Origin: Stutzerimonas kunmingensis
GTDB lineage: Bacteria; Pseudomonadota; Gammaproteobacteria; Pseudomonadales; Pseudomonadaceae
NCBI RefSeq assembly: GCF_014764705.1
Contig: NZ_JACXXG010000006.1
Coordinates: 1 to 64,000, forward strand
DNA: 64,000 nt
Direction of reading: 5' to 3'
Numbering within the stretch: the first letter of the stretch is position 1; each line of letters opens with the position of its first letter. The position numbers were made by a program, and so were the translations under genes. The notes under the pieces were generated by a model, which saw nothing but the letters and a program-made list of their open reading frames with translations, was not told the DNA's origin and searched no databases. Below are positions 18,895 to 28,915 of the stretch, piece by piece.

Positions 18895-19473
18895 ATGGCC
18901 CGTAGTAGCCGCAAGCAGGAAATCCTTCAGGCCGCACTCGCCTGTTTCACCGAGTTCGGCGTGGAGGCGACCACCATCGAGATGATTCGTGATCGTTCCG
19001 GCGCCAGCATCGGCAGCCTCTATCACCACTTCGGCAATCGCGAGCGGATCATCGCCGCGCTGTATCTGGAAGGCATCGGAGAGTACGCCGCGCTGCTCGA
19101 AGCCGGGCTGATCGAGACGCTGGACGCGGAAGCCTGCGTCCGGCTTTTCGTCACCAGCTACATCGACTGGGTGGTGGCGAACCCGGATTGGGCCCGCTTC
19201 GTCCTGCACAACCGCGGGCGGGTCGAGGCCGGGGAGATGGGTGAACGGCTGCGCGAGGTCAATCGCACCCACGGCGAGCGGGTTGGGGCAATTCTGCGGC
19301 GCCATCGCGAAAGCGGAGCCTTTCGGCGGATGCCCGGCGACTGCTTTCTCGCGGTGGTGATCGGACCCTGCCACGACATGGCGCGCAACTGGCTGGCGGG
19401 GCGTTCCCGCACTGCGCTGGCCGACTGCCGCGAGCTGCTCGCGGACATCGCCTGGGCCAGCGTCAGGGCCTGA
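18895..19473 (+). CDS. TetR-family transcriptional regulator
   Basis: 192 residues. The N-terminal helix-turn-helix is typical (KQEILQAALACFTEFGVEAT, then GASIGSLYHHFGNRERIIAALY). The C-terminal ligand domain is unassigned. GGAGG lies six bases before the ATG. Location opposite the alpha/beta hydrolase, with a palindrome in between, suggests repression of both genes and release by an acyl or ester-like ligand; the ligand is speculation. It converges with the IclR gene, only three bases separating the stops. Confidence 0.93.
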   Translation: MARSSRKQEILQAALACFTEFGVEATTIEMIRDRSGASIGSLYHHFGNRERIIAALYLEGIGEYAALLEAGLIETLDAEACVRLFVTSYIDWVVANPDWARFVLHNRGRVEAGEMGERLREVNRTHGERVGAILRRHRESGAFRRMPGDCFLAVVIGPCHDMARNWLAGRSRTALADCRELLADIAWASVRA

Positions 19474-19476
19474 CGA

Positions 19477-20262
19477 TCAGACGCCGAGGCTTTCGATATC
19501 CCGAGCGAGCATTTCCAGCTGGTGGGCCAGCGAGTTCTTCAGGGTTTCCTCGCTGAGCTGGAATGACGGCGCGCCGCAGGTGAGCGCCATGATGCTGCCG
19601 TCGGCCAGGTGCAGTGGCACACCGGCGGCCATCACGTTGCGGTCCCAGTCGCCGAGCGACAGACAGAAGCCGTGCTGCGTGAACTCCTCGAACGAGGCGT
19701 GCAGCGAAGCCTCGATGGCGGCCCAGCCATCGCCGTACTTGCTGGCCAGAGCGGCCATCAGATGCTCGCGTTCCTTCTCCGGGGTGGCGGCGAGAAAGGC
19801 GCGGCCAGCGGCGGTGGTGGCCAGCGGCAGACGCACGCCGGCGTCCATGCGCAGGGTGGTGACCTCGGCCGGGCGGCAATTCTCCACGTAGATCATCGAC
19901 AGCCGGTCGCGGCAGGTCAGGCCCACGGTGGTGTTGGTGCGGCGGGCGAACTCGTCCATGTACGGCTTGGCCAGCTGGCGCACACGCAGGTTGGAGACGT
20001 AGGCGTAGCCGAGCGCCAGCACGCCGGAATCGAGCTGGTACTTCTCCAGCTGCTGCGAATAGCTGAGGTAGCCGAGCTTGGTCAGCGTGTAGGTCATGCG
20101 CGACACGGTGGGCTTGGGTAGCCCGGTGATGCGTGCGATGTCCTGGTTGCCCATCACCACCGAGCCATGGGTAAAGGCACGTAGCACGTCCAGCCCGCGG
20201 GCGAGGGCCTCGACGAACTTGCGATCCTTGGGGGTGCCGGTGTCTTCGATGTCGTCGCTCAT
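19477..20262 (-). CDS. IclR-family transcriptional regulator
   Basis: 261 residues. The N-terminal winged helix-turn-helix reads FVEALARGLDVLRAF ... ITGLPKPTVSRMTYTL, and the C-terminal effector domain has LPLATTAAGRAFLA, typical of the PcaR/IclR branch. The start MSDDIEDTG at 20262 was chosen because the longer frame adds sequence without family character. It is divergent from the FadD-like ligase gene and probably controls it. An 11-bp word shared with the fadB-like promoter suggests a wider catabolic regulon. Confidence 0.92.
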   Translation of the reverse strand: MSDDIEDTGTPKDRKFVEALARGLDVLRAFTHGSVVMGNQDIARITGLPKPTVSRMTYTLTKLGYLSYSQQLEKYQLDSGVLALGYAYVSNLRVRQLAKPYMDEFARRTNTTVGLTCRDRLSMIYVENCRPAEVTTLRMDAGVRLPLATTAAGRAFLAATPEKEREHLMAALASKYGDGWAAIEASLHASFEEFTQHGFCLSLGDWDRNVMAAGVPLHLADGSIMALTCGAPSFQLSEETLKNSLAHQLEMLARDIESLGV

Positions 20263-20390
20263 GGTCTCGGTCTGTCTGGCTAGTGGGCAGCGGTGGCGAA
20301 CGATAGCAGATCGCCCGACGCCGGGCAGTGCGGCCATTGGCGATCATTGCGACGGAAAAAGCGATCTACTACTATCGGATTCGACATCCA

Positions 20391-20401
20391 GTTTCGCACA
20401 G
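20391..20401 (-). promoter_or_regulatory. Shared word CTGTGCGAAAC upstream of the fadD-like gene
   Basis: Reading on the minus strand it is identical to 7193-7203 before the fadB-like gene. It overlaps the region where a promoter for the ligase should be, so a bound regulator could repress or activate. Confidence 0.4.
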
Positions 20402-20431
20402 TAAAACAATAATTCATTTTGGAGAATGTCG

Positions 20432-22057
20432 ATGTCCGCTTCCGTGCAAGGCTACGTGGCTACCGAACTCGCCCGTGGCGGCTACCAGAACGTCCATGAC
20501 CTGCTGGTTCAGGCCTGCGCGAAGCATCCGCAGCGCGCGGCATTTTCCTGTGGCGACGACCAGCTCACCTACGCCGAGCTGGGCAGTCTTGCCGACGCGT
20601 TCGCGCGCTACCTGCGGCATCACGCCGGGCTGCAACCCGGTGACCGGCTGGCGCTGCAGCTGCCCAATTCGTTGCAATATCCCATCGCCGTGTTCGGCGC
20701 ACTCAAGGCCGGGCTGGTGATCGTCAATACCAATCCGCAGTACACGGCCGCCGAAGCCCGCCATCAGTTCCGCGATTCCGGCGCCAGGGCGATCCTTGTG
20801 CTCGATCGGCTGCTGCCGCTGGTACGCGCGGTGCAGGCGGACACCGAGCTGGAGCACGTAATGCTCACCAGCGTCGATGATCTGCAGAGGCCGATTCACG
20901 AAGGCAGCGAGGCGGGAACGCAGCGCTTCATGCAGGCCCTGCGGCTGGGGGCGGAAAGCCCGCCTCTGGAACGCGAAGCAGGCCTCGACCGGCTGGCGTT
21001 GTTGCAGTACACCGGCGGTACGACCGGCGTTTCCAAGGGCGCGATGCTCAGTCACCGCAATCTGCTAGCCAACGTGCTGCAGACCATTGAGCTGTTCGAC
21101 AAGCCGGGTCTGCTGGAGCCTGAAAAGGATGTGCGCATCGCGCCGCTGCCGCTGTATCACATCATGGCGTTTGCCACGAACTGCCTGAGTTCGGTGGGTA
21201 TGGGCCTGCACACCGTATTCATCCGGGACGGGCGCAATCTGGACGAAACCATCGGTGCCATGCAGCGCTATCCGTTCAGCCTGCTCAGCGGCATCAACAC
21301 GCTGTTCGTCGGGCTGATGAATCACCCGGAGTTTCGCAGCATCGATTTCTCCAATCTGAAGTGGGCGACGTCCGGCGGCGCGCCGCTCAACAGTGAAGTC
21401 GGGCGTCGCTGGCAGGCACTGACCGGGGCGCCGATCCGCGAAGGTTTCGGCCTGACCGAGGCCTCGCCTGTTGTGGCGACCGGTACACAGCTGAGCCCTT
21501 ACCGCGAGGGCTACATCGGCCAGGCGCTGATCGAAACCGAGCTGCGCACCGTGGATGACGAGGGCAACGACGTAGCGCCGGAAATGCCGGGCGAGCTATG
21601 GCTGCGCGGCCCGCAGGTGATGCGGGGCTACTGGCAGCGACCGGACGAGACGGCCAAGGTGCTCACGCCCGAGGGATGGCTGAAGACTGGGGATATCGCC
21701 TTGCTGGATGCCGCGGGCTTCGTGAAGATCGTCGATCGCAAGAAGGACATGATCCTGGTCTCCGGCTTCAACGTCTTTCCCAACGAGATCGAGGATGTGC
21801 TGATGCAGCATCCATCCGTGCGTGAATGCGTGGCGGTCGGCGTACCGGATGCGCGCAAGGGTGAGGCAGTGAAGGTCTTCGTCAGCCTCAAGGACGATGC
21901 GGCCGACGAGCAGGCGTTGCTCGAGCATTGCCGGCAGTATCTCACCGGCTACAAGATGCCGAGCTATCTCGAGCTGCGCGACGAGCTGCCGAAGACAGCC
22001 GTGGGCAAGTTGCTGCGTCGGCAGCTGCGCGACGAGGCGCGGGGTAGCGCGGGTTGA
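20432..22057 (+). CDS. AMP-dependent acyl-CoA ligase (FadD-like)
   Basis: 541 residues. Adenylation motifs are present: the P-loop-like YTGGTTGVSKGAMLSH, the A5-type GFGLTEASP, the hinge GWLKTGDIA and the catalytic C-terminal lysine in KTAVGKLLRR. It activates a carboxylic acid to its CoA thioester using ATP, feeding beta-oxidation. The second ATG (20432) has GGAG at seven-base spacing and is preferred over 20426. The gene is divergent from an IclR regulator. Chain length cannot be read; the length is close to medium- and long-chain ligases. Confidence 0.9.
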   Translation: MSASVQGYVATELARGGYQNVHDLLVQACAKHPQRAAFSCGDDQLTYAELGSLADAFARYLRHHAGLQPGDRLALQLPNSLQYPIAVFGALKAGLVIVNTNPQYTAAEARHQFRDSGARAILVLDRLLPLVRAVQADTELEHVMLTSVDDLQRPIHEGSEAGTQRFMQALRLGAESPPLEREAGLDRLALLQYTGGTTGVSKGAMLSHRNLLANVLQTIELFDKPGLLEPEKDVRIAPLPLYHIMAFATNCLSSVGMGLHTVFIRDGRNLDETIGAMQRYPFSLLSGINTLFVGLMNHPEFRSIDFSNLKWATSGGAPLNSEVGRRWQALTGAPIREGFGLTEASPVVATGTQLSPYREGYIGQALIETELRTVDDEGNDVAPEMPGELWLRGPQVMRGYWQRPDETAKVLTPEGWLKTGDIALLDAAGFVKIVDRKKDMILVSGFNVFPNEIEDVLMQHPSVRECVAVGVPDARKGEAVKVFVSLKDDAADEQALLEHCRQYLTGYKMPSYLELRDELPKTAVGKLLRRQLRDEARGSAG

Positions 22058-22172
22058 TTGCCACCTATATATAGGTGTGAGCTGACGAACGGGCTGCAGT
22101 GCTCAGGCCCCGGTCGGCATCGAGCAGCAACTCTCGAAGGCACGGCAGTCGGGCGGAAATTTCAATCCGCGC

Positions 22173-22201
22173 TTGTTGCCCTAGGGGGTTTCTGATATAA
22201 A
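22173..22201 (+). promoter_or_regulatory. Sigma-70 promoter of rpmB-rpmG
   Basis: TTGTTG (-35, 22173-22178) and TATAAA (-10, 22196-22201) are separated by exactly 17 bp. The leader to rpmB would be about 140 nt and includes a GC-rich inverted repeat (GGCGCTGAGCGCC, near 22271), leaving room for leader-based control. Confidence 0.7.
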
Positions 22202-22350
22202 GCAGCGCTCTTTTCTAGGGGCCCGGTATCTTCGTTCGCAACGTGGCCGGTAAGACCCCCATGAAACGTGGCGCTGAGCGCCGAACTGACAAGTGAATTC
22301 AAGCGGCCAACCCATGCCGGGTTGGGCATGTGGTTTTAGAGGGCTGAGGC

Positions 22351-22587
22351 ATGTCGAGAGTCTGTCAAGTTACCGGTAAGGGTCCGGTAACCGGGAACAA
22401 CGTTTCCCACGCAATGAACAAAACCCGTCGTCGTTTCCTGCCGAACCTGCAGCATCATCGCTTCTGGGTCGAGTCGGAGAACCGCTTCGTCCGTCTGCGC
22501 CTGAGTGCCAAAGGCATGCGCATCATCGACAAGCGCGGCATTGACGTCGTTCTGTCCGAGCTGCGCGCCCGCGGCGAAAAGGTTTAA
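22351..22587 (+). CDS. rpmB: 50S ribosomal protein L28
   Basis: 78 residues, the standard L28 length, beginning [20 protein letters not shown] and containing the expected [17 protein letters not shown] component of the large ribosomal subunit. It is followed after 11 bp by rpmG, the usual operon. Confidence 0.98.
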   Translation: MSRVCQVTGKGPVTGNNVSHAMNKTRRRFLPNLQHHRFWVESENRFVRLRLSAKGMRIIDKRGIDVVLSELRARGEKV

Positions 22588-22598
22588 GGAGAGCAATC

Positions 22599-22754
22599 AT
22601 GCGTGACCTGATCCGTTTGGTGTCCAGCGCCGGTACCGGCCACTTCTACACCACCGACAAGAACAAGCGCACCACCCCCGACAAGATCGAAATCAAGAAA
22701 TTCGATCCGGTCGTACGCAAGCACGTGATCTACAAGGAAGCCAAGATCAAGTAA
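22599..22754 (+). CDS. rpmG: 50S ribosomal protein L33
   Basis: 51 codons encode [20 protein letters not shown] and so on, a canonical L33 of the cysteine-free (zinc-independent) type. AAGGAGAG stands before the ATG. Co-transcribed with rpmB and followed by a strong terminator. Confidence 0.98.
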   Translation: MRDLIRLVSSAGTGHFYTTDKNKRTTPDKIEIKKFDPVVRKHVIYKEAKIK

Positions 22755-22775
22755 TTGATCGGCCCTTGAAGAAAG

Positions 22776-22799
22776 AACCCGCCTCTCGGCGGGTTTTTT
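22776..22799 (+). terminator. rpmB-rpmG intrinsic terminator
   Basis: AACCCGCC-TCTC-GGCGGGTT followed by TTTT, 21 bp after the rpmG stop. Confidence 0.95.
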
Positions 22800-22859
22800 C
22801 GTTTCTGGCGAACGCTTGGTGTCGATGCCTGACACCAGTCGTCGTTCGCGTTGCCTAGT

Positions 22860-22873
22860 TTGATATGCATCAT
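22860..22873 (+). promoter_or_regulatory. Anr/Dnr (FNR-type) box before nrdJa
   Basis: TTGATATGCATCAT matches the FNR-family consensus TTGAT-N4-ATCAA at nine of ten positions. If it acts at -41.5 the transcript would start near 22908, with CTATCG at 22896-22901 as a weak -10. Low-oxygen induction of the oxygen-independent reductase would be logical. Confidence 0.6.
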
Positions 22874-22947
22874 GTACGGCGCCTGTCGAATTCGCCTATC
22901 GTGCGAGCTTTCTTTTCTCCCACTTTCGACACGAGGATGCGCAGCGC

Positions 22948-25098
22948 ATGGCGAAGACGGACGGGCCCATCGCGGCAGACAGCAAGAGCACTTCCAGCAT
23001 CGCCCTGCAGGCGGCTTCCGAAGATATCTGGGCACAGAAATACCGTCTGACCAGCAAGGACGGCACGCCGATCGATGACAGCGTCGACGCCACCTGGCAG
23101 CGCGTCGCCCGCGCCCTGGCTGACGTCGAGCCGGCCAAGCAGCGTGAGCACTGGCACGAGCGTTTCCTCTGGGCGCTGCGCAACGGCGCCATCCCGGCCG
23201 GACGGATCATCTCCAACGCCGGCGCGCAGGATTACAAGCCGGCTACCTCGACCATCAACTGCACTGTCTCGGGTTCGATCACCGACTCGATGGATGACAT
23301 CCTCGGCAAGGTCCACGAGGCCGGTCTGACGCTCAAGGCCGGTTGCGGCATCGGCTACGAGTTCAGCACCCTGCGTCCGCGCGGCTCCTTCGTCTCGGGT
23401 GCCGGTGCGCACACCAGCGGCCCGCTGTCGTTCATGGATATCTTCGACAAGATGTGCTTCACCGTGAGTTCGGCCGGCGGCCGCCGCGGCGCGCAAATGG
23501 GCACCTTTGATGTCGGCCATCCGGATGTGCGCGAGTTCATCCGCGCCAAGCGCGAAGACGGCCGACTGCGCCAGTTCAACCTGAGCCTGTTGATCACCGA
23601 TGAATTCATGCAGGCGGTGGAGGTCGACGGCGAGTGGCCGCTGATCTTCCCGGTGCACGCCAAGGAAGCCGCCGAGCTCGACCTGGCGGACGCCGAGCAT
23701 GTACTCTGGCGCGAATGGCCGGTGCATGACGGCTACATCGTGCGTGACGACGGCCTGGTGGCCTGCAAGATATACGGGCGGGTCAAGGCGCGGCATCTGT
23801 GGGACATGATCATGGTCTCCACCTATGACTACGCCGAGCCGGGCTTCATCCTCATCGACCGCGTCAACCAGCTGAACAACAACTGGTGGTGCGAAGCGAT
23901 CCGTGCGACCAACCCCTGTGGTGAGCAGCCGCTGCCGCCGTACGGGTCGTGTCTACTGGGCTCGATCAACCTGACCAACTTCGTGATCGACCCGTTCGGC
24001 GTCGAAGCGCGCTTCGACTGGGACAAGTACCGCGAAGTGGTGCGCGTCTTCACCCGCATGCTGGACAACGTCGTCGAGATCAACGGCCTGCCGCTGGAGC
24101 AGCAGCGCCACGAGATCGAGAGCAAGCGCCGCCACGGCATGGGCTTCCTCGGTCTCGGCTCGACCCTGACCCTGCTCAAGCTGCGCTATGGCAGCCCGGA
24201 AGCCTGCGTGTTCACCGAGGAAGTTTCCCGCGAGATGGCGCTGGTCGGCTGGGAGCAGGCGCTGGAGCTGTCCAAGGAAAAGGGCCCGGCACCGTTGCTG
24301 AGCCAGACCTTCGAAGTTACCGCCGAAATGCTGCGCAAGCGTCCGGAAATGGCCAAGGACGGTTACAAGGTCGGCGACCAGATTGCCGGCCGTGTGCTGC
24401 ACGCCAAATACTCGCGGTATATGCAGAAGATCGCCGAATACGCGCCCGATCTGATCGAGGCACTGGCCGAGCAGGGCGCGCGCTTCACCCACCACAGCTC
24501 CATCGCGCCCACCGGCACCATCAGCCTCAGCCTGGCCAACAACGCTTCCAACGGCATCGAGCCGAGCTTCGCCCATCACTACTCGCGCAACCTGATCCGT
24601 CCGGGCCGCAAGGCCAAGGAGAAGATCGAGGTGTTCAGCTACGAGCTGCTGGCCTATCGCACGCTGATCAATGCACGCGCCAAGCCCGGCTCCGACGAGC
24701 CGGGCGAGAAGCTGCCGGACTACTTCATCACCGCCGATGACGTCAGCCCGACCCAGCATGTGGACATCCAGGCCGCGGCGCAGAAGTGGGTCGACTCATC
24801 GATCTCCAAGACCGCCAACGTGCCGACCGACTACCCGTTCGAAGCGTTCAAGGACATCTATCGCTACGCCTGGCGCCAGGGCCTCAAGGGCTGCACCACC
24901 TTCCGCTTCAACCCTGCGGCATTCCAGGGCGTGCTGGTCAAGGAGGCCGACCTGGAAAAGACCCTGTACCGCTTCACCCTTGAAGACGGCAGCGTGGTCG
25001 AGCTCAAGGGCAACCAGGAAGTCGAGTACGACGGCGAGGTGAACACCGCCGCCAACCTCTTCGACGCCCTCAAAGAAGGCTACTACGGCAAGTACTGA
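22948..25098 (+). CDS. nrdJa: Adenosylcobalamin-dependent (class II) ribonucleotide reductase, catalytic subunit
   Basis: 716 residues. It reduces ribonucleotides to deoxyribonucleotides through a cobalamin-generated thiyl radical and works with or without oxygen. The active-site set is visible: the redox cysteine in TSTINCTVSGS and NPCGEQPLPPYGSCLLGSIN with the thiyl cysteine in NPCGE. The usual C-terminal cysteine pair for re-reduction is missing and instead lies in the next gene, as in the split NrdJa/NrdJb enzymes of pseudomonads. No cobalamin riboswitch is seen in the 148-bp gap before the gene; an FNR-like box is. Confidence 0.96.
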   Translation: MAKTDGPIAADSKSTSSIALQAASEDIWAQKYRLTSKDGTPIDDSVDATWQRVARALADVEPAKQREHWHERFLWALRNGAIPAGRIISNAGAQDYKPATSTINCTVSGSITDSMDDILGKVHEAGLTLKAGCGIGYEFSTLRPRGSFVSGAGAHTSGPLSFMDIFDKMCFTVSSAGGRRGAQMGTFDVGHPDVREFIRAKREDGRLRQFNLSLLITDEFMQAVEVDGEWPLIFPVHAKEAAELDLADAEHVLWREWPVHDGYIVRDDGLVACKIYGRVKARHLWDMIMVSTYDYAEPGFILIDRVNQLNNNWWCEAIRATNPCGEQPLPPYGSCLLGSINLTNFVIDPFGVEARFDWDKYREVVRVFTRMLDNVVEINGLPLEQQRHEIESKRRHGMGFLGLGSTLTLLKLRYGSPEACVFTEEVSREMALVGWEQALELSKEKGPAPLLSQTFEVTAEMLRKRPEMAKDGYKVGDQIAGRVLHAKYSRYMQKIAEYAPDLIEALAEQGARFTHHSSIAPTGTISLSLANNASNGIEPSFAHHYSRNLIRPGRKAKEKIEVFSYELLAYRTLINARAKPGSDEPGEKLPDYFITADDVSPTQHVDIQAAAQKWVDSSISKTANVPTDYPFEAFKDIYRYAWRQGLKGCTTFRFNPAAFQGVLVKEADLEKTLYRFTLEDGSVVELKGNQEVEYDGEVNTAANLFDALKEGYYGKY

Positions 25099-25156
25099 TT
25101 CCGCCTGAACCGCTTGTACGCCGGGCCGTTCATGGCCCGGCAGGAGAGATTGCACA

Positions 25157-25864
25157 ATGACCGTAAAGATCACCCAGCGCATCAAGGGCTTCAAGGTCGT
25201 CGACGAGACCCTCGAGCGTCCCGCGACCGCCACCAGCGGCAGCGATGGCACAGCGAGCAAGGCCGTCAACGTGGTGGAGATGGACGAGAGCCTGCAGCGC
25301 CCGGAAACCCTGATCGGCATGACCTACAAGATCAAGTCGCCGCTGTTCGAACATGCGCTGTACGTCACCGTGAACGACATCGTGCTCAACGCCGGCACGC
25401 CGCACGAGCAGCGCCGGCCGTTCGAGATCTTCATCAACTCGAAGAACATGGACCACTTCCAGTGGATCGTCGCGCTGACCCGGATCATGTCCGCGGTGTT
25501 CCGCAAGGGCGGCGACTGCACCTTCCTGGTGGAGGAACTGAAGGCGGTATTCGACCCGCGTGGCGGCTACCTGAAGAAGGGCGGCGTCTACATGCCGTCG
25601 ATCGTCGCCGAGATCGGCGCAGTGCTGGAGCGCCATCTGATCGCCATCGGCATGCTCGAAGGCCATGCGCTGGACGAGACCCAGCTCAAGTACCTGGCCG
25701 AGAAGCGTGCCGCCTACGAGGCGAGCCAGGGTGCGGTGGCGGTCGAGCCGGGCGAGGGTTTCCCGGCCGGCGCGCAGCTGTGCAACAAGTGCAACACCCA
25801 GGCGGTGGTGCAGATGGACGGCTGCGCGACCTGCCTCAATTGCGGCAACTCCAAGTGTGGTTGA
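25157..25864 (+). CDS. nrdJb: Class II ribonucleotide reductase, small C-terminal subunit
   Basis: 235 residues, similar to the separated C-terminal domain of class II reductases. The N-terminal part (ITQRIKGFKVVDETLERP) and the central block are typical. The last 30 residues carry two cysteine pairs, CNKCN and CATCLNCG, ending NSKCG, which would shuttle reducing power to NrdJa. AGGAGAGATTGCACA precedes the ATG. The 58-bp gap to nrdJa includes a small GCCGGGCC...GGCCCGGC hairpin (25122-25141), perhaps an mRNA-stability element. Confidence 0.95.
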   Translation: MTVKITQRIKGFKVVDETLERPATATSGSDGTASKAVNVVEMDESLQRPETLIGMTYKIKSPLFEHALYVTVNDIVLNAGTPHEQRRPFEIFINSKNMDHFQWIVALTRIMSAVFRKGGDCTFLVEELKAVFDPRGGYLKKGGVYMPSIVAEIGAVLERHLIAIGMLEGHALDETQLKYLAEKRAAYEASQGAVAVEPGEGFPAGAQLCNKCNTQAVVQMDGCATCLNCGNSKCG

Positions 25865-26081
25865 TCCGGTTTCGCTGATTCGCGAGCCGGCTTCGTCAGG
25901 CCCCCCTTTACCAGGGCAATCGCATGAAGAGAACCGTTCTCGTTCATACGATCAAAACACAGGCTTTTGTGAAGGGAGAACCCCTCGTCGTTAGCGTTAC
26001 CACTCTCATGGAAGCTATCCAGCGTCTGGTATTGGATACGGAGGCGCGGGCTGGCACCCCTCACTCCTGCCGGCGCAGCGC
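25865..26081. other. Short convergent intergenic region
   Basis: Lies between the nrdJb stop and the 3' end of the amide/peptide transport operon. Only a small GAGAACCGTTCTC palindrome (25931-25943) stands out. It marks the left edge of the block missing between nrdJb and thrB in P. aeruginosa. Confidence 0.4.
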
Positions 26082-27818
26082 TCAGACCGCCACCAGATGA
26101 TCCTCGCCGACCGCGTCGAAGCGCTGCGGCGGCGCCCGGAAGCCCTGCGGCTTGATCGGATCGGGCGCCTCGAAGGCCTCGAGCAGCGCCTTGAAGTCGC
26201 GCCGGCGGTCGACGTCGGGCATGGGCACCGCCTCTAGCAGGCGCCGCGTGTAGGGATGCCGCGGATTGTGCAGCACCTGGTCGCGGCGACCGATCTCGAC
26301 GATCTTCCCTCCATACATCACCGCCACCCGGTGACAGATGCGCTCGACCACCGCCAGGTCGTGAGAGATGAACAGGTAGCTCAGACCATGCGTCTCGCGC
26401 AGCCGCTCGAGCAGTTCCAGCACCTGCGCCTGCACCGAGACGTCCAGCGCCGAGACCGATTCGTCGGCGATGATCAGCTTCGGGTTGAGCGACAGCGCGC
26501 GGGCGATGCAGAGGCGCTGGCGCTGGCCGCCGGAGAACTGGTGCGGGTAACGGGTCATGGCGTCGGCGGCCAGGCCGACGTCCTCGAGCAGCGCGGCGAC
26601 CCGCTCGCGGCGTTCGGCCAGCGGCAGGCGGTCGTGAATCAGCAGCGGCTCGCCGACCAGTTCCAGCACCGTCTTGCGCGGGTTGAGCGCAGCGTAGGGG
26701 TCCTGGAAGATCATCTGCACGTCGCGCCGCACGGCCTGTAGCGCCTCGCCCTGCAGGCCGTTGAGCTCGCGGCCGTCGAGCTTCACGCTGCCCTGGTAGG
26801 CGAGCATGTTCATCAGCGCCTTGCCGGTGGTGGACTTGCCGCAGCCGCTCTCTCCCACCAGCCCGAGGGTTTCGCCCTGGCGCAGGGTGAAGCTGACGTG
26901 CTCCACCGCGTGAACGTTGCGCACCGGTTCGAGCCAGCCGCCACGCACCGGAAAGCGCACGCACAGGTCGTTCACCTCCAGCAGCGGTGGGCGTTCACCG
27001 AGCGCCTCGGGCTCGCCGGCGCTGCCCAGCACCGGCACCGCGGCGAGCAACTTGCGCGTATAGGCCGCGGCGGGCGCGGCGAACAGCTGGCGCACCGGCG
27101 CCCGCTCCTCCATCCGCCCCTGGTTCATCACCACCACTTCGTCGGCCATCTCGGCGACCACGCCCATGTCGTGGGTGATCAGCAGCAGGCCGGTGCCGAA
27201 GCTCTGCTGCAGCTCGCGCATGAGTTCGAGGATCTGCGCCTGGATGGTCACGTCCAGCGCGGTGGTGGGCTCGTCGGCGATCAGCACGTCCGGTCGGCAG
27301 AGCATCGCCATGGCGATCATCACCCGCTGGCGCATGCCGCCAGACAGCTCGTGCGGGTACTGCGCCAGGCGCTTCTCGGCGTGCGGCATGCGCACCGCGT
27401 CGAGCATCTCGCGGGCGCGCCGGGCGATCTCGCGGCGCCCCAGCGGCTCGTGCCGGCGCAACGTTTCCTCGAGCTGCTGGCCGACCGTCATCAGCGGGTT
27501 CAGCGAGGTCATCGGCTCCTGGAAGATCATCCCCAGGCGCTTGCCGCGCAGCGGCTGCAGCTGCCGCTCGGGCAGGCCGAGCAGGTCGCGGCCCTCGAAG
27601 ATGATCGCCCCGCCGGGCACGCTGGCGGCGCGCGGCAGCAGGCCCATGATCGCCAGCGAGGTGAGCGACTTGCCGCTGCCCGATTCGCCGGCGATGCACA
27701 GCGTGCGGCCGCGTTGCAGGGCGAAGCTCAGCTCGTCGACCACCCGCCTGGGGCCAAAGTCGATGGTCAGGCGTTCGACGGAGAGCACGGGGCGGTCGGG
27801 GGATGTCGAGGTGTTCAC
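26082..27818 (-). CDS. Fused double ABC ATPase of a peptide/amide-type importer (DppD-DppF fusion)
   Basis: 578 residues with two complete nucleotide-binding domains in one chain. The first (about 1-270) has Walker A GESGSGKS and signature LSGGMRQRV, the second (about 290-560) GESGCGKST and FSGGQRQRL. Each is followed by an oligopeptide-transporter C-terminal motif ([12 protein letters not shown] in the second). It energises the DppB/DppC-type permease encoded upstream. Fusion of the usual DppD and DppF is known in rhizobial and pseudomonad peptide, glutathione and nickel importers. Last gene of the operon led by the amiC-like gene. Confidence 0.93.
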   Translation of the reverse strand: MNTSTSPDRPVLSVERLTIDFGPRRVVDELSFALQRGRTLCIAGESGSGKSLTSLAIMGLLPRAASVPGGAIIFEGRDLLGLPERQLQPLRGKRLGMIFQEPMTSLNPLMTVGQQLEETLRRHEPLGRREIARRAREMLDAVRMPHAEKRLAQYPHELSGGMRQRVMIAMAMLCRPDVLIADEPTTALDVTIQAQILELMRELQQSFGTGLLLITHDMGVVAEMADEVVVMNQGRMEERAPVRQLFAAPAAAYTRKLLAAVPVLGSAGEPEALGERPPLLEVNDLCVRFPVRGGWLEPVRNVHAVEHVSFTLRQGETLGLVGESGCGKSTTGKALMNMLAYQGSVKLDGRELNGLQGEALQAVRRDVQMIFQDPYAALNPRKTVLELVGEPLLIHDRLPLAERRERVAALLEDVGLAADAMTRYPHQFSGGQRQRLCIARALSLNPKLIIADESVSALDVSVQAQVLELLERLRETHGLSYLFISHDLAVVERICHRVAVMYGGKIVEIGRRDQVLHNPRHPYTRRLLEAVPMPDVDRRRDFKALLEAFEAPDPIKPQGFRAPPQRFDAVGEDHLVAV

Positions 27819-27906
27819 GGCGGTTCTCTGTAGATGTTCTGGCAGGAGCGAGGGACGCCAGCGCCTTTCACGAGCAAGCTCGCTCCTGCGAGGAAGGGCG
27901 TCGCCG

Positions 27907-28854
27907 TCAGGCGAACACCACCTTCGGCACGTAGAAGGACACCACCCAGTTGGGCAGGTCGACGATCTCGCTGATGCGCAGGTCGCCGCACACCGAGCAG
28001 AGCATGTAGGCCTGTTCGGCCGGCATCCTGTGCTCGCGGCAGAGCCAGTCGATGGCGCTGCTGACCGCGCCGCGGGCGGCCTGCATCAGGTCCGGGCCAA
28101 TCCCGGTGAAGGCTTCGTAGCCGGTGCCGTCGAGGTGCCGGGTGACCGGCCCGGGAGTGCTGAAGCGCGGCGCGGCGAGCTTCTCGCCCTTGATCAGGTC
28201 GAGCGTGACCACGGCGTTCATCCGGCTTTCGATGGCCGTGCCGCAGACCTCGCCGTCGCCCTGGGCGGCGTGGGTGTCGCCGATGGAGAGCAGCGCACCT
28301 TCGACCTCCACCGGCAGGTACAGGGTGGTGCCGGCGGCCAGGTCGCGGATGTCCAGGTTGCCGCCGACGCGCCGCGGCGGCACCACCGAGTGCAGGCCGG
28401 GTTCGGCCGGGGCGACGCCGATGGTGCCGGCGAAGGGCTTGAGCGGTATCCGCGCGAAGTCGCCGAAGGCGGCCGGCGCCAGGCTCTCGGTGTCGTACTG
28501 CCAGAGCGCCAGGGCCGGTTCGAGGAACTGGTCGGCGAGCAGGCCGAAGCCGGGGATGTTGGCGGTCCAGCCGAAGCCGGACGGCTTGAAGCTGTCGATG
28601 GTGACCTTGAGCACGTCGCCGGGCATGGCGCCTTCGACGAACACCGGGCCGCTGACCGGGTTGATCCGGTCGAACGGCATGCTGGTGACGTCGGCGACGA
28701 CGGAGTCCTTGGTGAAATGGCCGTTGGACGAGTCGTGGCATTCGAACTCGAGGGTAGTGCCGGGCGCCACCCGCTCCACCGGGGTGAAGCTGTTGTCCCA
28801 GCCGAAGTGGCTGTGGACGCTGTGAATCGTCTTGACCAAGCAGTTCTGACACAT
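27907..28854 (-). CDS. Acetamidase/formamidase (FmdA/AmdA family)
   Basis: 315 residues. The family core is clear ([54 protein letters not shown]). Family members hydrolyse formamide or acetamide to ammonia and the acid in the cytoplasm as metal-dependent amidohydrolases. Position between the solute-binding protein and the ATPase of an ABC importer, and under an AmiC/AmiR-type regulator, supports a role on an imported amide. The N terminus MCQNCLVK is unusual with a CxxC; a shorter start is possible. The 88 bp behind it contain a CGAGCAAGCTCG palindrome. Confidence 0.9.
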   Translation of the reverse strand: MCQNCLVKTIHSVHSHFGWDNSFTPVERVAPGTTLEFECHDSSNGHFTKDSVVADVTSMPFDRINPVSGPVFVEGAMPGDVLKVTIDSFKPSGFGWTANIPGFGLLADQFLEPALALWQYDTESLAPAAFGDFARIPLKPFAGTIGVAPAEPGLHSVVPPRRVGGNLDIRDLAAGTTLYLPVEVEGALLSIGDTHAAQGDGEVCGTAIESRMNAVVTLDLIKGEKLAAPRFSTPGPVTRHLDGTGYEAFTGIGPDLMQAARGAVSSAIDWLCREHRMPAEQAYMLCSVCGDLRISEIVDLPNWVVSFYVPKVVFA

Positions 28855-28915
28855 GGGGCGAGGCCCTCCTAGCAGGTCCGCGGCAGCGGGACGGCGAGCG
28901 CCCGCTGCCCGGCGG

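Noticed and set aside
22800-22947. Cobalamin riboswitch before nrdJa
   Set aside because: The gap is too short for a full element and no B12-box-like sequence was found.
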